A DNA stretch of 64,000 nt from assembly GCF_900103805.1 (NCBI RefSeq), contig NZ_FNIB01000007.1, positions 1 through 64,000 of the forward strand, written 5' to 3'. A model generated the notes under the pieces. That model was not told the DNA's origin. It made no database searches and saw only the letters and a list, made by a program, of their open reading frames with translations. Positions 27,187 to 36,780 of the stretch are shown in pieces. Source of the stretch: Cryobacterium flavum. Lineage in GTDB: Bacteria > Actinomycetota > Actinomycetes > Actinomycetales > Microbacteriaceae. The translations under genes and the position numbers were made by a program. Position 1 is the first letter of the stretch, and the number at the start of each line of letters is the position of its first letter.

Positions 27187-28107
27187 TTGGACGACGAATG
27201 CATCCACGGACTCGAGGGCCAATTGTGCGCCCTGTGCTATCCCAAAGTGGTCACTGAACCCCTCACCCCGGTGAAGAAGACCCGCGCGCCGAAGCTGTCC
27301 TCGCTGCGCGACCCGCTGCCGACCGCGTCCATGCCCGCCGCCCGCGCGGCTCGCCCGGTTCGCGTCGCCGGAGCCCCGCGACCGGTGCGGGCCGAGAAAG
27401 TGTCGACCGACAACGTCGACGAGCAGCGTGTGTATCACCTCACCCACATCAGCAACCTCGCCGCGATCCTGAAGGACGGTCGCCTGCTGGCCAACGCCGC
27501 CCTGACGACACGTCCGGTTGTGGACATCTCCGCCCCGGCCACGCGCGAGCTGCGCCGGGCGGCACTGGTCGCCGGCGATGGTCGCAGCGTTGCCGAGTAC
27601 GTGCCGTTCTTCCTGTCGCCGAACGCGACCGTGTGGGAGAGCGTGCGCGCCGAGACCGCTGACCCGCTGCTGGCGCTCGACGCCCACGGTTCCGAGGCTT
27701 TCGACTTCGTCATGCTCGTCAGTACGGTCAAGAAGATCAACGACGGTCTCGCTGCGTTTACCGGCACGGCCACGGATGCTGACGCCACCGACGAGCGGGC
27801 CCCCCTCGTTCCCAGCGTGGTCGCCGTCACGAACGGTGACGCCGCCGGAGCGCTCACCCGGTTCGGCGCCACGCCGGCCACCGCCGAGCGCATGCTGCAG
27901 ACCCTGCGTGCCGAGGCCGACGGCGCGATGATCCTCGAAGCCGAGCTGCTCGTACCCGACGCCGTGCCGATGGAACTGATCACGCTCATCGGCGTCTGCA
28001 ACGACAACGTGCGCGAGACCGTGCGCGGCATCCTGAAGGCCAGCGCGTTCAAGCCCAAGGTAGCGGTCTACCCGCCGTGGTTTCACACCTCCGCTGACGC
28101 CCAATAG
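27187..28107 (+). CDS. DarT-like ADP-ribosyltransferase with N-terminal Cys/His knuckle
   Basis: 306 residues from TTG 27187, which has AAAGG 10 bases upstream. An in-frame ATG at 27106 lacks an RBS. The N-terminus has a metal-knuckle pattern, ECIHG ... CALCYP. A basic, Pro/Ala-rich linker follows, then a DUF4433/DarT-type core: VYHLTHISNLAAILKDGRLLANA, EYVPFFLSPNATVW and ILEAELLVPDAVPME. DarT enzymes transfer ADP-ribose from NAD to thymidine in single-stranded DNA and are normally paired with the DarG macrodomain antitoxin. None is encoded nearby. A non-toxic or RNA/DNA-modifying role is possible. Confidence 0.8.
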   Translation: MDDECIHGLEGQLCALCYPKVVTEPLTPVKKTRAPKLSSLRDPLPTASMPAARAARPVRVAGAPRPVRAEKVSTDNVDEQRVYHLTHISNLAAILKDGRLLANAALTTRPVVDISAPATRELRRAALVAGDGRSVAEYVPFFLSPNATVWESVRAETADPLLALDAHGSEAFDFVMLVSTVKKINDGLAAFTGTATDADATDERAPLVPSVVAVTNGDAAGALTRFGATPATAERMLQTLRAEADGAMILEAELLVPDAVPMELITLIGVCNDNVRETVRGILKASAFKPKVAVYPPWFHTSADAQ

Positions 28108-28128
28108 CAAGATAGGGCCACTTTTTCT

Positions 28129-28176
28129 GGACGGGGCCCGGGCCCCGTCCACGGGCCCAGTTTATAAACTGGGCCC
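28129..28176. terminator. Two adjacent perfect palindromes between convergent genes
   Basis: 28129-28150 is a perfect 22-base palindrome (GGACGGGGCCC and its complement). 28153-28176 is a perfect 24-base palindrome (GGGCCCAGTTTA and its complement). They lie between the DarT-like gene (plus) and the MOSC gene (minus). A bidirectional terminator is the likely role, though a protein-binding site cannot be excluded. GGGCCC recurs again at about 28190. Confidence 0.7.
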
Positions 28177-28225
28177 ACGGACGTAAGGTGGGCCCGGTGG
28201 CGGGCCGGCGCGCAAACGTTCGAGG

Positions 28226-28783
28226 CTAGACCACGCCGAGGGGCAGGTGCTCGCCGGCGGGCAGCTCCACCCGGATGCCGTCGCCCGGGTGCACGACTCC
28301 GCCGGTGACCACGACGCCCATGATGCCGCCGCGCCGCTCAACGGTACCGGCGGCATCCGTTCTGATCAGCTGCTTCATCAGGCCTTTTAGGTACCCGTTG
28401 ATCTGCGAACACGGACTGCGCATGCCGGTGATCGACACCGAAGCCTCGGCGCCGAGGTGCAGCAGGGTTCCGAGCGGTAGCTGCATCAGGTCGAGTCCGG
28501 TGGTCGTCACGTTCTCGCCGAGTTCGCCCGGAGCCACGGCGTAGCCGGTAGGCGTGAGAGCGCCGAAGAGTTCGGCCGCAATGAAGTGCACCTGGCAGAG
28601 GTTCGGAGCCGAGGGGTTGCGCTTCTTCAGATAAAGGTGTTGCGCCGTGGCGCCAGCGTGCGAGTCGCCCTCGACGCCGAATCCGGCCAGCAAACGGATG
28701 CTGCTCACCACCGGCTTGCTGAAGCGGTGCTCGTCATCACGGCTGACGGAAACAACCGTGCCAGCGGGTCCGTCACTTGTCAT
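28226..28783 (-). CDS. MOSC domain-containing protein
   Basis: 185 residues from ATG 28783. MOSC domains carry a sulfur-transfer or molybdenum-cofactor binding fold. Seen: GVEGDSHAGAT, LGENVTTTGLDLMQLPLGTLLHLG and the conserved Cys in GMRSPCSQI. Related to YiiM-type proteins that handle N-hydroxylated substrates; the actual role is unknown. Confidence 0.9.
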   Translation of the reverse strand: MTSDGPAGTVVSVSRDDEHRFSKPVVSSIRLLAGFGVEGDSHAGATAQHLYLKKRNPSAPNLCQVHFIAAELFGALTPTGYAVAPGELGENVTTTGLDLMQLPLGTLLHLGAEASVSITGMRSPCSQINGYLKGLMKQLIRTDAAGTVERRGGIMGVVVTGGVVHPGDGIRVELPAGEHLPLGVV

Positions 28784-28920
28784 GCCACCGATTCTGCCAT
28801 AGCGCACGCACGTTCGAAGAGATGTGTACAACGCCGAGAGCGCAGGCGTCAAAATGTTTGTGTCAAGCGGTTGACGCGGCAACTTGCCGGGCCTACATTG
28901 CATCAGTGGAAAGGTTGCCG

Positions 28921-29244
28921 ATGACCAGTGTTGCCCCGGGCCAGCCCGACGAGTCCCGCACCGTGACAGCACCTGCGCCGCCGGTTGGAACCAATCCAAC
29001 GGTCGAACGCGCAGACGAACCGGCACCGTATATAGCGCGCCCCTACCGGGCGCTCGAGCGAGAACTGGAACGCGCGGTGCGCGACCGGGCCGAGGTCAAC
29101 CTGCGAGTTACAGCGGCGGTGACCGCCATGCACGACGGCGGCGGCACCTGGGCCGCTATCGCGCGCATCCTCGGTACCGCCCCGCAGACCGCGCACAAGA
29201 AGTACAGCAAACCGCGGCCGGCGCGCACGACCACCGCCGACTGA
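28921..29244 (+). CDS. Small HTH-like DNA-binding protein, hypothetical
   Basis: 107 residues from ATG 28921 with RBS GGAAAGG. A disordered Pro/Thr-rich N-terminus is followed by a long helix (YRALERELERAVRDRAEVN) and a helix-turn-helix-like segment (GGTWAAIARILGTAPQTAHKKYS). It resembles small actinobacterial proteins annotated as putative DNA-binding. It precedes dps by 139 bases, so it could regulate it; this is only positional. Confidence 0.6.
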   Translation: MTSVAPGQPDESRTVTAPAPPVGTNPTVERADEPAPYIARPYRALERELERAVRDRAEVNLRVTAAVTAMHDGGGTWAAIARILGTAPQTAHKKYSKPRPARTTTAD

Positions 29245-29383
29245 GCCTGGCGCGAGCATCCATCTGGCCAGTGCCGGGGCCGCACGTCGGGTCTGCGGTC
29301 CTCGGTCGGGTTGTGGCATTGTGGCCCAGATTCCGCGGCAGTGATATGGTCTGGAGGCAAATCACCCCGATTGAAAGGACACC

Positions 29384-29872
29384 ATGCACGCCTCCGAATC
29401 TCTCAGCAACAACCTGCAGTCCGTCTTGGTCGATATGATCGAGCTGCACGTTCAGGGCAAGCAGGCGCACTGGAGCGTCGTCGGCAAGAACTTTCGCGAC
29501 CTGCACCTGCAGCTTGATGAAATCATCGTTGACGCTCGCGAATTCTCCGACGAAGTCGCCGAGCGGATGCGCGCCCTCGACGCCATGCCCGATGGCCGCA
29601 GCGAGACGGTCACCAAAACCACCCACCTGCCCAAGTTTCCCGACGGTGAAGTCGACACCGCCGAGACGGTGACGCTCATCACCGAACGCCTCGATGCCGT
29701 CGTTGACAATATGCGCAAGGTGCACGATGAGGTCGACGAGGAAGACCCCACCAGCGCCGACATCCTGCACGCATTTATCGAGAAGCTCGAGCAGTACTCC
29801 TGGATGGTCAGCGCTGAGAACCGCAAACCGCGCAAGCGGTCTGCGGTGAAGTCCGCCCACCGCTCCTCCTAA
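29384..29872 (+). CDS. dps: Dps family DNA-protection ferritin
   Basis: 162 residues. Dps ferroxidase motifs are clear: HVQGKQAHWSVVGKNFRDLHLQLDEI supplies the His/Asp/Glu ligands near residues 24-50, and a basic tail (RKPRKRSAVKSAHRSS) could bind DNA. It forms dodecamers that oxidise and store iron and shield DNA in starvation. RBS GAAAGGA. It is followed after 3 bases by the acyl-CoA dehydrogenase gene, so it may head that run. Confidence 0.95.
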   Translation: MHASESLSNNLQSVLVDMIELHVQGKQAHWSVVGKNFRDLHLQLDEIIVDAREFSDEVAERMRALDAMPDGRSETVTKTTHLPKFPDGEVDTAETVTLITERLDAVVDNMRKVHDEVDEEDPTSADILHAFIEKLEQYSWMVSAENRKPRKRSAVKSAHRSS

Positions 29873-29875
29873 CAT

Positions 29876-30913
29876 ATGCGGCTTGAAGCGAACCCGCGGC
29901 CGGCTGAACTGTTCCGTGTTGTCGCTGAATTGGCCGGCGCCGCCAGCGCGGTCAACGGTGACGCACGGCGGGCGCTGACGCTCGCGAGCTCCCTCGCATC
30001 CGTTCCCCGGCCGGGGGAAGGGCGCACCCGGCAGCTCTTCGACACCCTGTCGACGCTCGGGGCCGCTGACCTCACGGCGGCACGGGTGGTCGAGGCGCAT
30101 CTCGACGCGCTGGCGATACTCCACCAGGCGGGCTACCCGGCCCGGCCCGACCAAACCTGGGGTGTCTTCGCGGCGGAGGGGCCAGGGATGACGCTCACGG
30201 CCATGCCGGCGGATGGCGGCTGGCGGCTCGACGGCGTCAAGCCGTGGTGTTCCCTCGCCGGACTGCTCAGCCACGCCCTCGTGACCGCGCACGTTGTTCG
30301 CCCGGACGCCACAACCGGCCGACGGCTGTTCGCCGTCGATCTTCGTCAACCCGGGCTGACCGTGCACGACGACGTCTGGGTGGCCCGCGGGCTCGCCCAG
30401 GTGACGAGCGGCCCGGTCGATTTCTCGCACGTGGCTGCCGATCCGGTCGGCGACGACGGATGGTACTTGAGTCGACCGGGCTTCGCCTGGGGCGGTATCG
30501 GTGTGGCAGCAGCGTGGTGTGGCGGTGCCGTGGGACTGGCGCGCACACTGTACGGTTCCGTCCACAGCCGCACTCCCGACCAGATCGCCCTCGCCCACCT
30601 CGGGGCCGTCGATCTGGCGGTGACGGCGGCGCACACGTCGCTTGTGGCGGCGGCCGCAGCCATCGACGCCGGGGCCGCCGATGGAGAGGCCGGTTCGATC
30701 CTGGCCGCACGCGTGCGCGGAATCGTCGCGCGCACGGTCGATGACGTTATATTCCACATCGGGCATGCACTAGGGCCGGCACCCCTGGCGCTCGACGCCC
30801 GGCATGCCCAGCGGGTCGCCGACCTGCAGCTGTATGTGCGCCAGCACCACGCCGAACGCGACGATGCGGCGTTGGGCCACATGCTCGTGACGAGGGGGAG
30901 TGCGCCATGGTGA
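29876..30913 (+). CDS. Acyl-CoA dehydrogenase-like flavoprotein
   Basis: 345 residues, shorter than the usual ~380. Seen: the middle beta domain (TWGVFAAEGPGMTLTAMPADGGWRLDGVKPWCSLAG) and the helical C-terminal domain ending ALGHMLVTRGSAPW. The usual catalytic Glu site is not obvious. It lies 3 bases after dps and overlaps the PIG-L/methyltransferase gene by 7 bases. The context suggests oxidation of an acyl or amino-sugar-linked substrate rather than ordinary fat breakdown; this is inference. Confidence 0.85.
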   Translation: MRLEANPRPAELFRVVAELAGAASAVNGDARRALTLASSLASVPRPGEGRTRQLFDTLSTLGAADLTAARVVEAHLDALAILHQAGYPARPDQTWGVFAAEGPGMTLTAMPADGGWRLDGVKPWCSLAGLLSHALVTAHVVRPDATTGRRLFAVDLRQPGLTVHDDVWVARGLAQVTSGPVDFSHVAADPVGDDGWYLSRPGFAWGGIGVAAAWCGGAVGLARTLYGSVHSRTPDQIALAHLGAVDLAVTAAHTSLVAAAAAIDAGAADGEAGSILAARVRGIVARTVDDVIFHIGHALGPAPLALDARHAQRVADLQLYVRQHHAERDDAALGHMLVTRGSAPW

Positions 30914-32307
30914 CGTTCAATCATTCCGACAGCGGAACACCCGAGAAGACCTGGGAAGCAGCCCACTGGCCCGATCGGTTCGCCCCACTCGGCCTCGACA
31001 CCCTCAAACGCCTGGTCGTCGTGTCAGCGCATCCCGACGACGAGAGTCTCGGTGTCGGCGGCCTCATCGCCCACGTCGCCGGGCTCGGGCTGCCGATCGT
31101 CGTCATCGTACTCAGCAACGGCGAGGCGTCGCACCCGAAGTCGCAGACCCACGACGCGGCCAGACTCGCGCAGATCCGCCGCATTGAGGTGACGGATGCC
31201 CTCGCACACCTCGCCCCGAACGCTCAGGTTCACCTGCTGGAACTTCCCGACGGCAAACTCGCCGAGCACGTGGCCATCGCCGAGGGAGCAATCGCCGAGG
31301 CAATCGGCGACGCTGGCGACTCGACCTGGGTGGTGGCGCCGTGGCGCGCCGACGGGCATCCGGATCATGCTGCAGCCAGCGCGGCCGCGGAACGCGCCGT
31401 GCGTGAACGACGGGCGCGCCTGTTCGAATACCCGATCTGGGCCTGGCACTGGGCGACCCCTGACGATGCAGTATGGCCTTTGGAAACCGTTCGGTTATTT
31501 CAACTGAAGCCGGCCGAACGCAAGGCCAAGGCTCGAGCCCTCGCGTTGCATCGCAGCCAGGTGGGTCCCCTGTCGGATTCCCCCGGCGATGAAGCCATCG
31601 TGCCGCCCGGTTTTCGGGTGCACTTCGCGCGCGACTTTGAAACGCTGATTGAGGTGGGTTCGCGGCCTAACTCTCCAGCGGATGCCCGCGCCAACCCCGA
31701 CCGCACCGTCACCGCTGGGTATTTCGACACCGTCTACTCCTCCGGCCCCGACCCGTGGGGTTTTGAGACCCGGTGGTACGAGAAACGCAAGCGAGCGACC
31801 CTCATCGCGGCACTGCCCCGGCAACGGTTCGGTACCGCCTTGGAATTGGGCTGCTCCACCGGTGTGCTCACCGCCGAACTGGCCGACCGCTGTGAGACCG
31901 TGCTGGGAGTCGATCTGGTCGAGCAGCCTCTCGTCATTGCCAGGCAACGGCTCGCGGGCCGCCCGGGAGTGAGCTTTGAGCTCAGAACTCTGCCGGGGGA
32001 CTGGCCGGAGGGGGAGTTCGAGCTGATCGTGCTGTCGGAGGTGGGGTATTACTGCTCGGCCGGCGACCTGCGCCGCCTGCTCGAACGATGCCGCGCCAGT
32101 CTCGCCGTCGGCGGGGTACTCGTGGCCTGCCACTGGCGGCATCCGGTCGCCGATTACCCGCTCACCGGCGACGCGGTTCACGCCCAGCTCACCCACGTGG
32201 TGGGGCTACAGCGCACCGTGCACCATCTGGAACGTGACTTCGTACTGGAAGTCTACGAGCAGCGGCCGGCCCTGTCGGTGGCCCAGCGCGACGGGCTGGT
32301 GCCGTGA
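30907..32307 (+). CDS. PIG-L deacetylase / SAM methyltransferase fusion
   Basis: 466 residues with two domains. Residues ~35-240 are a PIG-L (LmbE) N-deacetylase: VVVSAHPDDESLGVGG and WRADGHPDHAAAS give the zinc ligands. Residues ~270-460 are a class I methyltransferase related to NodS: YFDTVYSSGPDPWGFETRWYEKRKRATLI, the SAM loop ALELGCSTGVLTAELA and LSEVGYYCS. A sugar-linked N-acetyl would be removed and the amine then N-methylated. ATG overlaps the upstream gene; the GTG of the GT2 gene overlaps its stop. Confidence 0.93.
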   Translation: MVTFNHSDSGTPEKTWEAAHWPDRFAPLGLDTLKRLVVVSAHPDDESLGVGGLIAHVAGLGLPIVVIVLSNGEASHPKSQTHDAARLAQIRRIEVTDALAHLAPNAQVHLLELPDGKLAEHVAIAEGAIAEAIGDAGDSTWVVAPWRADGHPDHAAASAAAERAVRERRARLFEYPIWAWHWATPDDAVWPLETVRLFQLKPAERKAKARALALHRSQVGPLSDSPGDEAIVPPGFRVHFARDFETLIEVGSRPNSPADARANPDRTVTAGYFDTVYSSGPDPWGFETRWYEKRKRATLIAALPRQRFGTALELGCSTGVLTAELADRCETVLGVDLVEQPLVIARQRLAGRPGVSFELRTLPGDWPEGEFELIVLSEVGYYCSAGDLRRLLERCRASLAVGGVLVACHWRHPVADYPLTGDAVHAQLTHVVGLQRTVHHLERDFVLEVYEQRPALSVAQRDGLVP

Positions 32308-33058
32308 CCGAACCCCTGCCGATCACAGACGTGGTCATCGTCGTTCCCGTGCGCAACGAAGAGGTGCTGCTGCCGCGCTGCTCGAGCGCGCTGTCCGCGG
32401 CAATCGACACGCTGAGTGTCGTGCCGGAGCCGGAGCGACCGCGAGTGTTCGTGGTTCTGGTGCTGGACCAGTGCACGGACCTGTCCGCGCGCGTCGCCGC
32501 TCACTGGAGAGCTTTTCGACGTTACGAGATCGCGGCTGGGGCGGTCGGTGTAGCCCGCCGCGACGGTATTCGGCACGCGCTGGGGCGGCTTGGGTGTTTG
32601 CAAACGGATGGAGCGGCATCCGCTTCGCAGATTTGGATCGCGACGACCGATGCAGACTCGGCCGTGCCGCCGAACTGGCTGGTCAGCCAACTCGCCCTGG
32701 CGCGTAACGGGGCCGAGCTTGTGCTCGGAACCGTGCAGCCCGATGACGATCTGGCCGCCCACGAACTGCTGCGCTGGGAGGAGCTGCACACGATCGGCGA
32801 GAGGCATCCGCACGTTCACGGCGCCAATCTGGGTGTACGTGCCGACCGCTATCTTGCTGCCGGGGAATTTGCGCCCGTTGATCGGGATGAAGACGTGCTG
32901 CTCGTGGCAGCGCTGCGCAATCTCGGGGTGGTCGAGGCCCGCACGGCGCTGATTCCCGTATTGACCTCTGGACGACGAATCGGTCGGGCCCCGGCCGGTT
33001 TCGCCGGATACCTGCGTGATCATGTCCACACTGACCAGAAAAATGGGATCATGTTCTG

Positions 33059-33059
<1 letters not shown>
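32304..33059 (+). CDS. Family 2 glycosyltransferase
   Basis: 251 residues from GTG 32304 (GTGA overlap with the fusion gene). GT-A fold: VVIVVPVRNEEVLLPRC at the N-terminus for the nucleotide, the metal-binding ATTDADS motif near 114, HGANLGVRADRYLAAG and DEDVLLVAAL. No transmembrane helix, so it is cytoplasmic. It probably makes the glycoside that the PIG-L/methyltransferase protein then modifies. Its stop overlaps the next start (TGATG). Confidence 0.92.
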
Positions 33060-34084
<1,025 letters not shown>

Positions 34085-34090
34085 CCCTGG

Positions 34091-36769
34091 TCACGGTTCG
34101 AGCAGGCCGCGAATGTCGTCGGCGGTGAGAGCGGTGCTGAACATGGCATCGTCGTCGAGCACCGAACTGAACAGTTGGGACTTCTGCTTCTGCAGCGCCA
34201 CCACCTTCTCCTCGATGGTGCCGGTGGCGACGAGTCGGTAGACCATCACGTTTCGGGTCTGGCCGATGCGGTGGGTGCGGTCGATGGCCTGCGTCTCGGT
34301 CTGCGGGTTCCACCACGGGTCAAGCAGAAAGACGTAGTCGGCTTCGGTGAGGTTGAGACCGAAGCCGCCGGCCTTGAGGCTGATCAGAAACACCGGCGCG
34401 GCCCCGCTCTTGAACCGGTCGATCACCTCGCTGCGGCGCAGCGTCGACCCGTCGAGATAGCAATACGGAACGCCCTGCGCGTCGAGCCGGGCGGCCGCGA
34501 GCTTCAGAAAAGAGGTGAACTGGCTGAAGATGAGGGCCTTGTGCCCCTCGGCGATGACATCGTCGAGCTGCTCGAACAGGGCGTCGAGCTTGCTCGAGCG
34601 CACACCGGCATACTTCTTATCGACGAGCGAGGCGTCAAGGCTGAGCAGCCGCAGCAGGGTGAGCGAGCGAAAAATGATGAACCGGTTCTTGTCGAGCTCC
34701 TCGATCAGACCGTAGAGTTTCTGCCGTTCGCGCTGCAGGAAGGTGTCGTAGAGCTTCTGGTGCGCAGGGTTCAGCGCGATCTGCAGCTCCTGCTCCTGCT
34801 TCGGCGGGAGGTCGCGCGCGACGACCTCCTTGGTGCGACGCAGAATCAGAGGGCGGATGCGCCGGCGCAGCTTCGCGAGTTGCTCCGGACTCTCCCCGCG
34901 CGTCACCGGCCGCACGTAGTCCTCGGTGAATTTGCGCGACGACGCGAACAGGCCGGGAGCGACGATGCTGAACAGGGACCACAGGTCCATCAGGTTGTTC
35001 TCGATCGGGGTGCCGGTGATGGCCAGTTTGAACGGTGTGTCCAGCTCCTTCGCGCAGGCATACGCTCGGCTGGTGCGGTTCTTCACGAACTGTGCCTCAT
35101 CGAGAATGAGGCCGGCCCAGGAAACCGCCTGGTACGCGTCGAAGTCGAGACGGAACAGCGCGTAGGAGGTGACGAGCACGTCGATGCCGGCGGCGGCATC
35201 CGCTATCAGGGTGCGACTTTTCGTCTCGGTCGCGGTGAGCGTGCGAACCGTGAGGCCCGGGGCGAAGCGGGTCGCCTCGCTGCGCCAGTTCGCCACAACG
35301 GATGTCGGTGCCACGACCAGAAACGGCCCCGAGCCTCTCGCGTGCACCAGCAGCGCCAGGGTTTGCAGCGTCTTGCCGAGCCCCATGTCATCGGCGAGCA
35401 CCCCGCCGAGCTGGTGCTTCCACAAGAACGCGAGCCAGGCGAAGCCCTCCTGCTGGTAGGGGCGGAGGGTGGCATGCACACCGTCGGGAAGCGCGATCGC
35501 GTCGACGCCGCTCAGGTCTTTGAGCCCCGCGGCGGCGGCCCGCCAGGACACGGCCGGCACGGTCTCATCGGCGAGGTCCTCGAAATCGCTCCACAGGCTG
35601 GCCTGGTAGCGGCTGATGCGCAGGCCCGTTTCCCATTCCTGCAGCGCGCGGGCTTCGTTGATGAGGTCGTGCAGCTGCTCGAACTCCGGCTGTTGCAGGG
35701 AGAGATAGCTGTTGTCGACCAGCTTCAGGCGGGTCTGCCCCTTCGCGAGGGCTTTGAACAGCGGGCCGAACGGCACCGTGATCGCCCCGACCGTGACGAT
35801 CACGCCGAGGTCGAACCAGTCGCGCTGGTCGGTCTCCACGGTCGTGATGACGAGGTGGGGCGTTTCGGTGCGCTCAAAGTTGTCGGGCAGCACCTCGGGA
35901 AACTGCACGGAGGCATCCGTGCTGGTGACCGCGACCCGGCGTTGCAAGGCCGGGTAGACCGTGCCCAGAAACTCGGCCGTGTCGGCCGCGGGAACGATCG
36001 CCGCGCCGACCTGCCCGACCAGGTGACGCTGCTCGTCGCTCAGCGGGCCGGCCGTCGGCGCGAGGGTGAACACGGTGGCGGCGCCGAACCGCACACTGTA
36101 AACGCCGTGGCCGGCGATGACTCCGGCGGCCTCGAGCGGATGCGGGGCGCCGTCGAACTGGAGGCGCGCTTGCAGGGTGAGCGGGCTGGCGGCATCCGGT
36201 TGGGAGGCGTCGAGGCTGATCTCGGCGAGCGAGGCGACCCGCACGACAACGTCTTTCTTGTTGCCGACCAGGCCGATGCCAAGCTGTTCGGCCTCGGCCA
36301 GCAGCGGCCACAGCAGCGGGCTGGTGAAATTGTCAAGGTAGATCCAGTCGGTTTCCTGGCTGGAGTAGACCTCGCGCACGGCCTTGTAGAGGGCGGCGAA
36401 CTGCGAGATCCAGCGGTGGTGTTCGGGGTCGAGGTTGAACCGGTTCAGCTGAAAGGTGAGGTGGCTCCAGGTGACATTGCTGCGCACCCAGTTGCCCTGG
36501 GCGTTGTGAATGACCGGTCGCACGCCCAGCCGGAATTCGCCGTGGCCCTTCGCGAGCGTTTTCACGGTTTTGGCGGTCGGGCCGCGCCAGCGGTCGTTGG
36601 TGCGCGGCGTCTGCTCGCGCAGCTCGAACTGCAGCCCCATCGGTACTTGTGGGCCCTTCGGGGTCAGCCGAGGCTGCCCGAAATTACCGATACGCGGCAC
36701 AGCGGATGCCGGCGGTTCCCCCGGCAACACCAGCCGCTTCCAGGCCGGGGTGTCGTCAGAATCTGACAT
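34091..36769 (-). CDS. SNF2-family DEAD/DEAH helicase, without SWIM domain
   Basis: 892 residues from ATG 36769. The SNF2 ATPase is complete: LADDMGLGKTLQTLAL (Walker A), WRSEATRFAPG, ILDEAQFVKN (motif II), AITGTPIENN and the C-terminal SQFTSF, SLKAGGFGLNL, DPWWNPQTETQAIDRTHRIGQ. Bacterial homologues of this size class usually begin with a SWIM zinc finger (CxC...CxH); here the protein starts MSDSDDTPAWKRLV without one. It remodels protein-DNA contacts or acts in repair. It sits 11 bases after the oligopeptidase gene, at the distal end of the hut run. Confidence 0.93.
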   Translation of the reverse strand: MSDSDDTPAWKRLVLPGEPPASAVPRIGNFGQPRLTPKGPQVPMGLQFELREQTPRTNDRWRGPTAKTVKTLAKGHGEFRLGVRPVIHNAQGNWVRSNVTWSHLTFQLNRFNLDPEHHRWISQFAALYKAVREVYSSQETDWIYLDNFTSPLLWPLLAEAEQLGIGLVGNKKDVVVRVASLAEISLDASQPDAASPLTLQARLQFDGAPHPLEAAGVIAGHGVYSVRFGAATVFTLAPTAGPLSDEQRHLVGQVGAAIVPAADTAEFLGTVYPALQRRVAVTSTDASVQFPEVLPDNFERTETPHLVITTVETDQRDWFDLGVIVTVGAITVPFGPLFKALAKGQTRLKLVDNSYLSLQQPEFEQLHDLINEARALQEWETGLRISRYQASLWSDFEDLADETVPAVSWRAAAAGLKDLSGVDAIALPDGVHATLRPYQQEGFAWLAFLWKHQLGGVLADDMGLGKTLQTLALLVHARGSGPFLVVAPTSVVANWRSEATRFAPGLTVRTLTATETKSRTLIADAAAGIDVLVTSYALFRLDFDAYQAVSWAGLILDEAQFVKNRTSRAYACAKELDTPFKLAITGTPIENNLMDLWSLFSIVAPGLFASSRKFTEDYVRPVTRGESPEQLAKLRRRIRPLILRRTKEVVARDLPPKQEQELQIALNPAHQKLYDTFLQRERQKLYGLIEELDKNRFIIFRSLTLLRLLSLDASLVDKKYAGVRSSKLDALFEQLDDVIAEGHKALIFSQFTSFLKLAAARLDAQGVPYCYLDGSTLRRSEVIDRFKSGAAPVFLISLKAGGFGLNLTEADYVFLLDPWWNPQTETQAIDRTHRIGQTRNVMVYRLVATGTIEEKVVALQKQKSQLFSSVLDDDAMFSTALTADDIRGLLEP

Positions 36770-36780
36770 TTCCCGCGCGG

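Noticed and set aside
34175..36766. 863-codon plus-strand ORF
   Set aside because: It lies antisense to the SNF2 helicase, whose motifs are clear. Long antisense frames are expected at this GC content and the translation has no domain.
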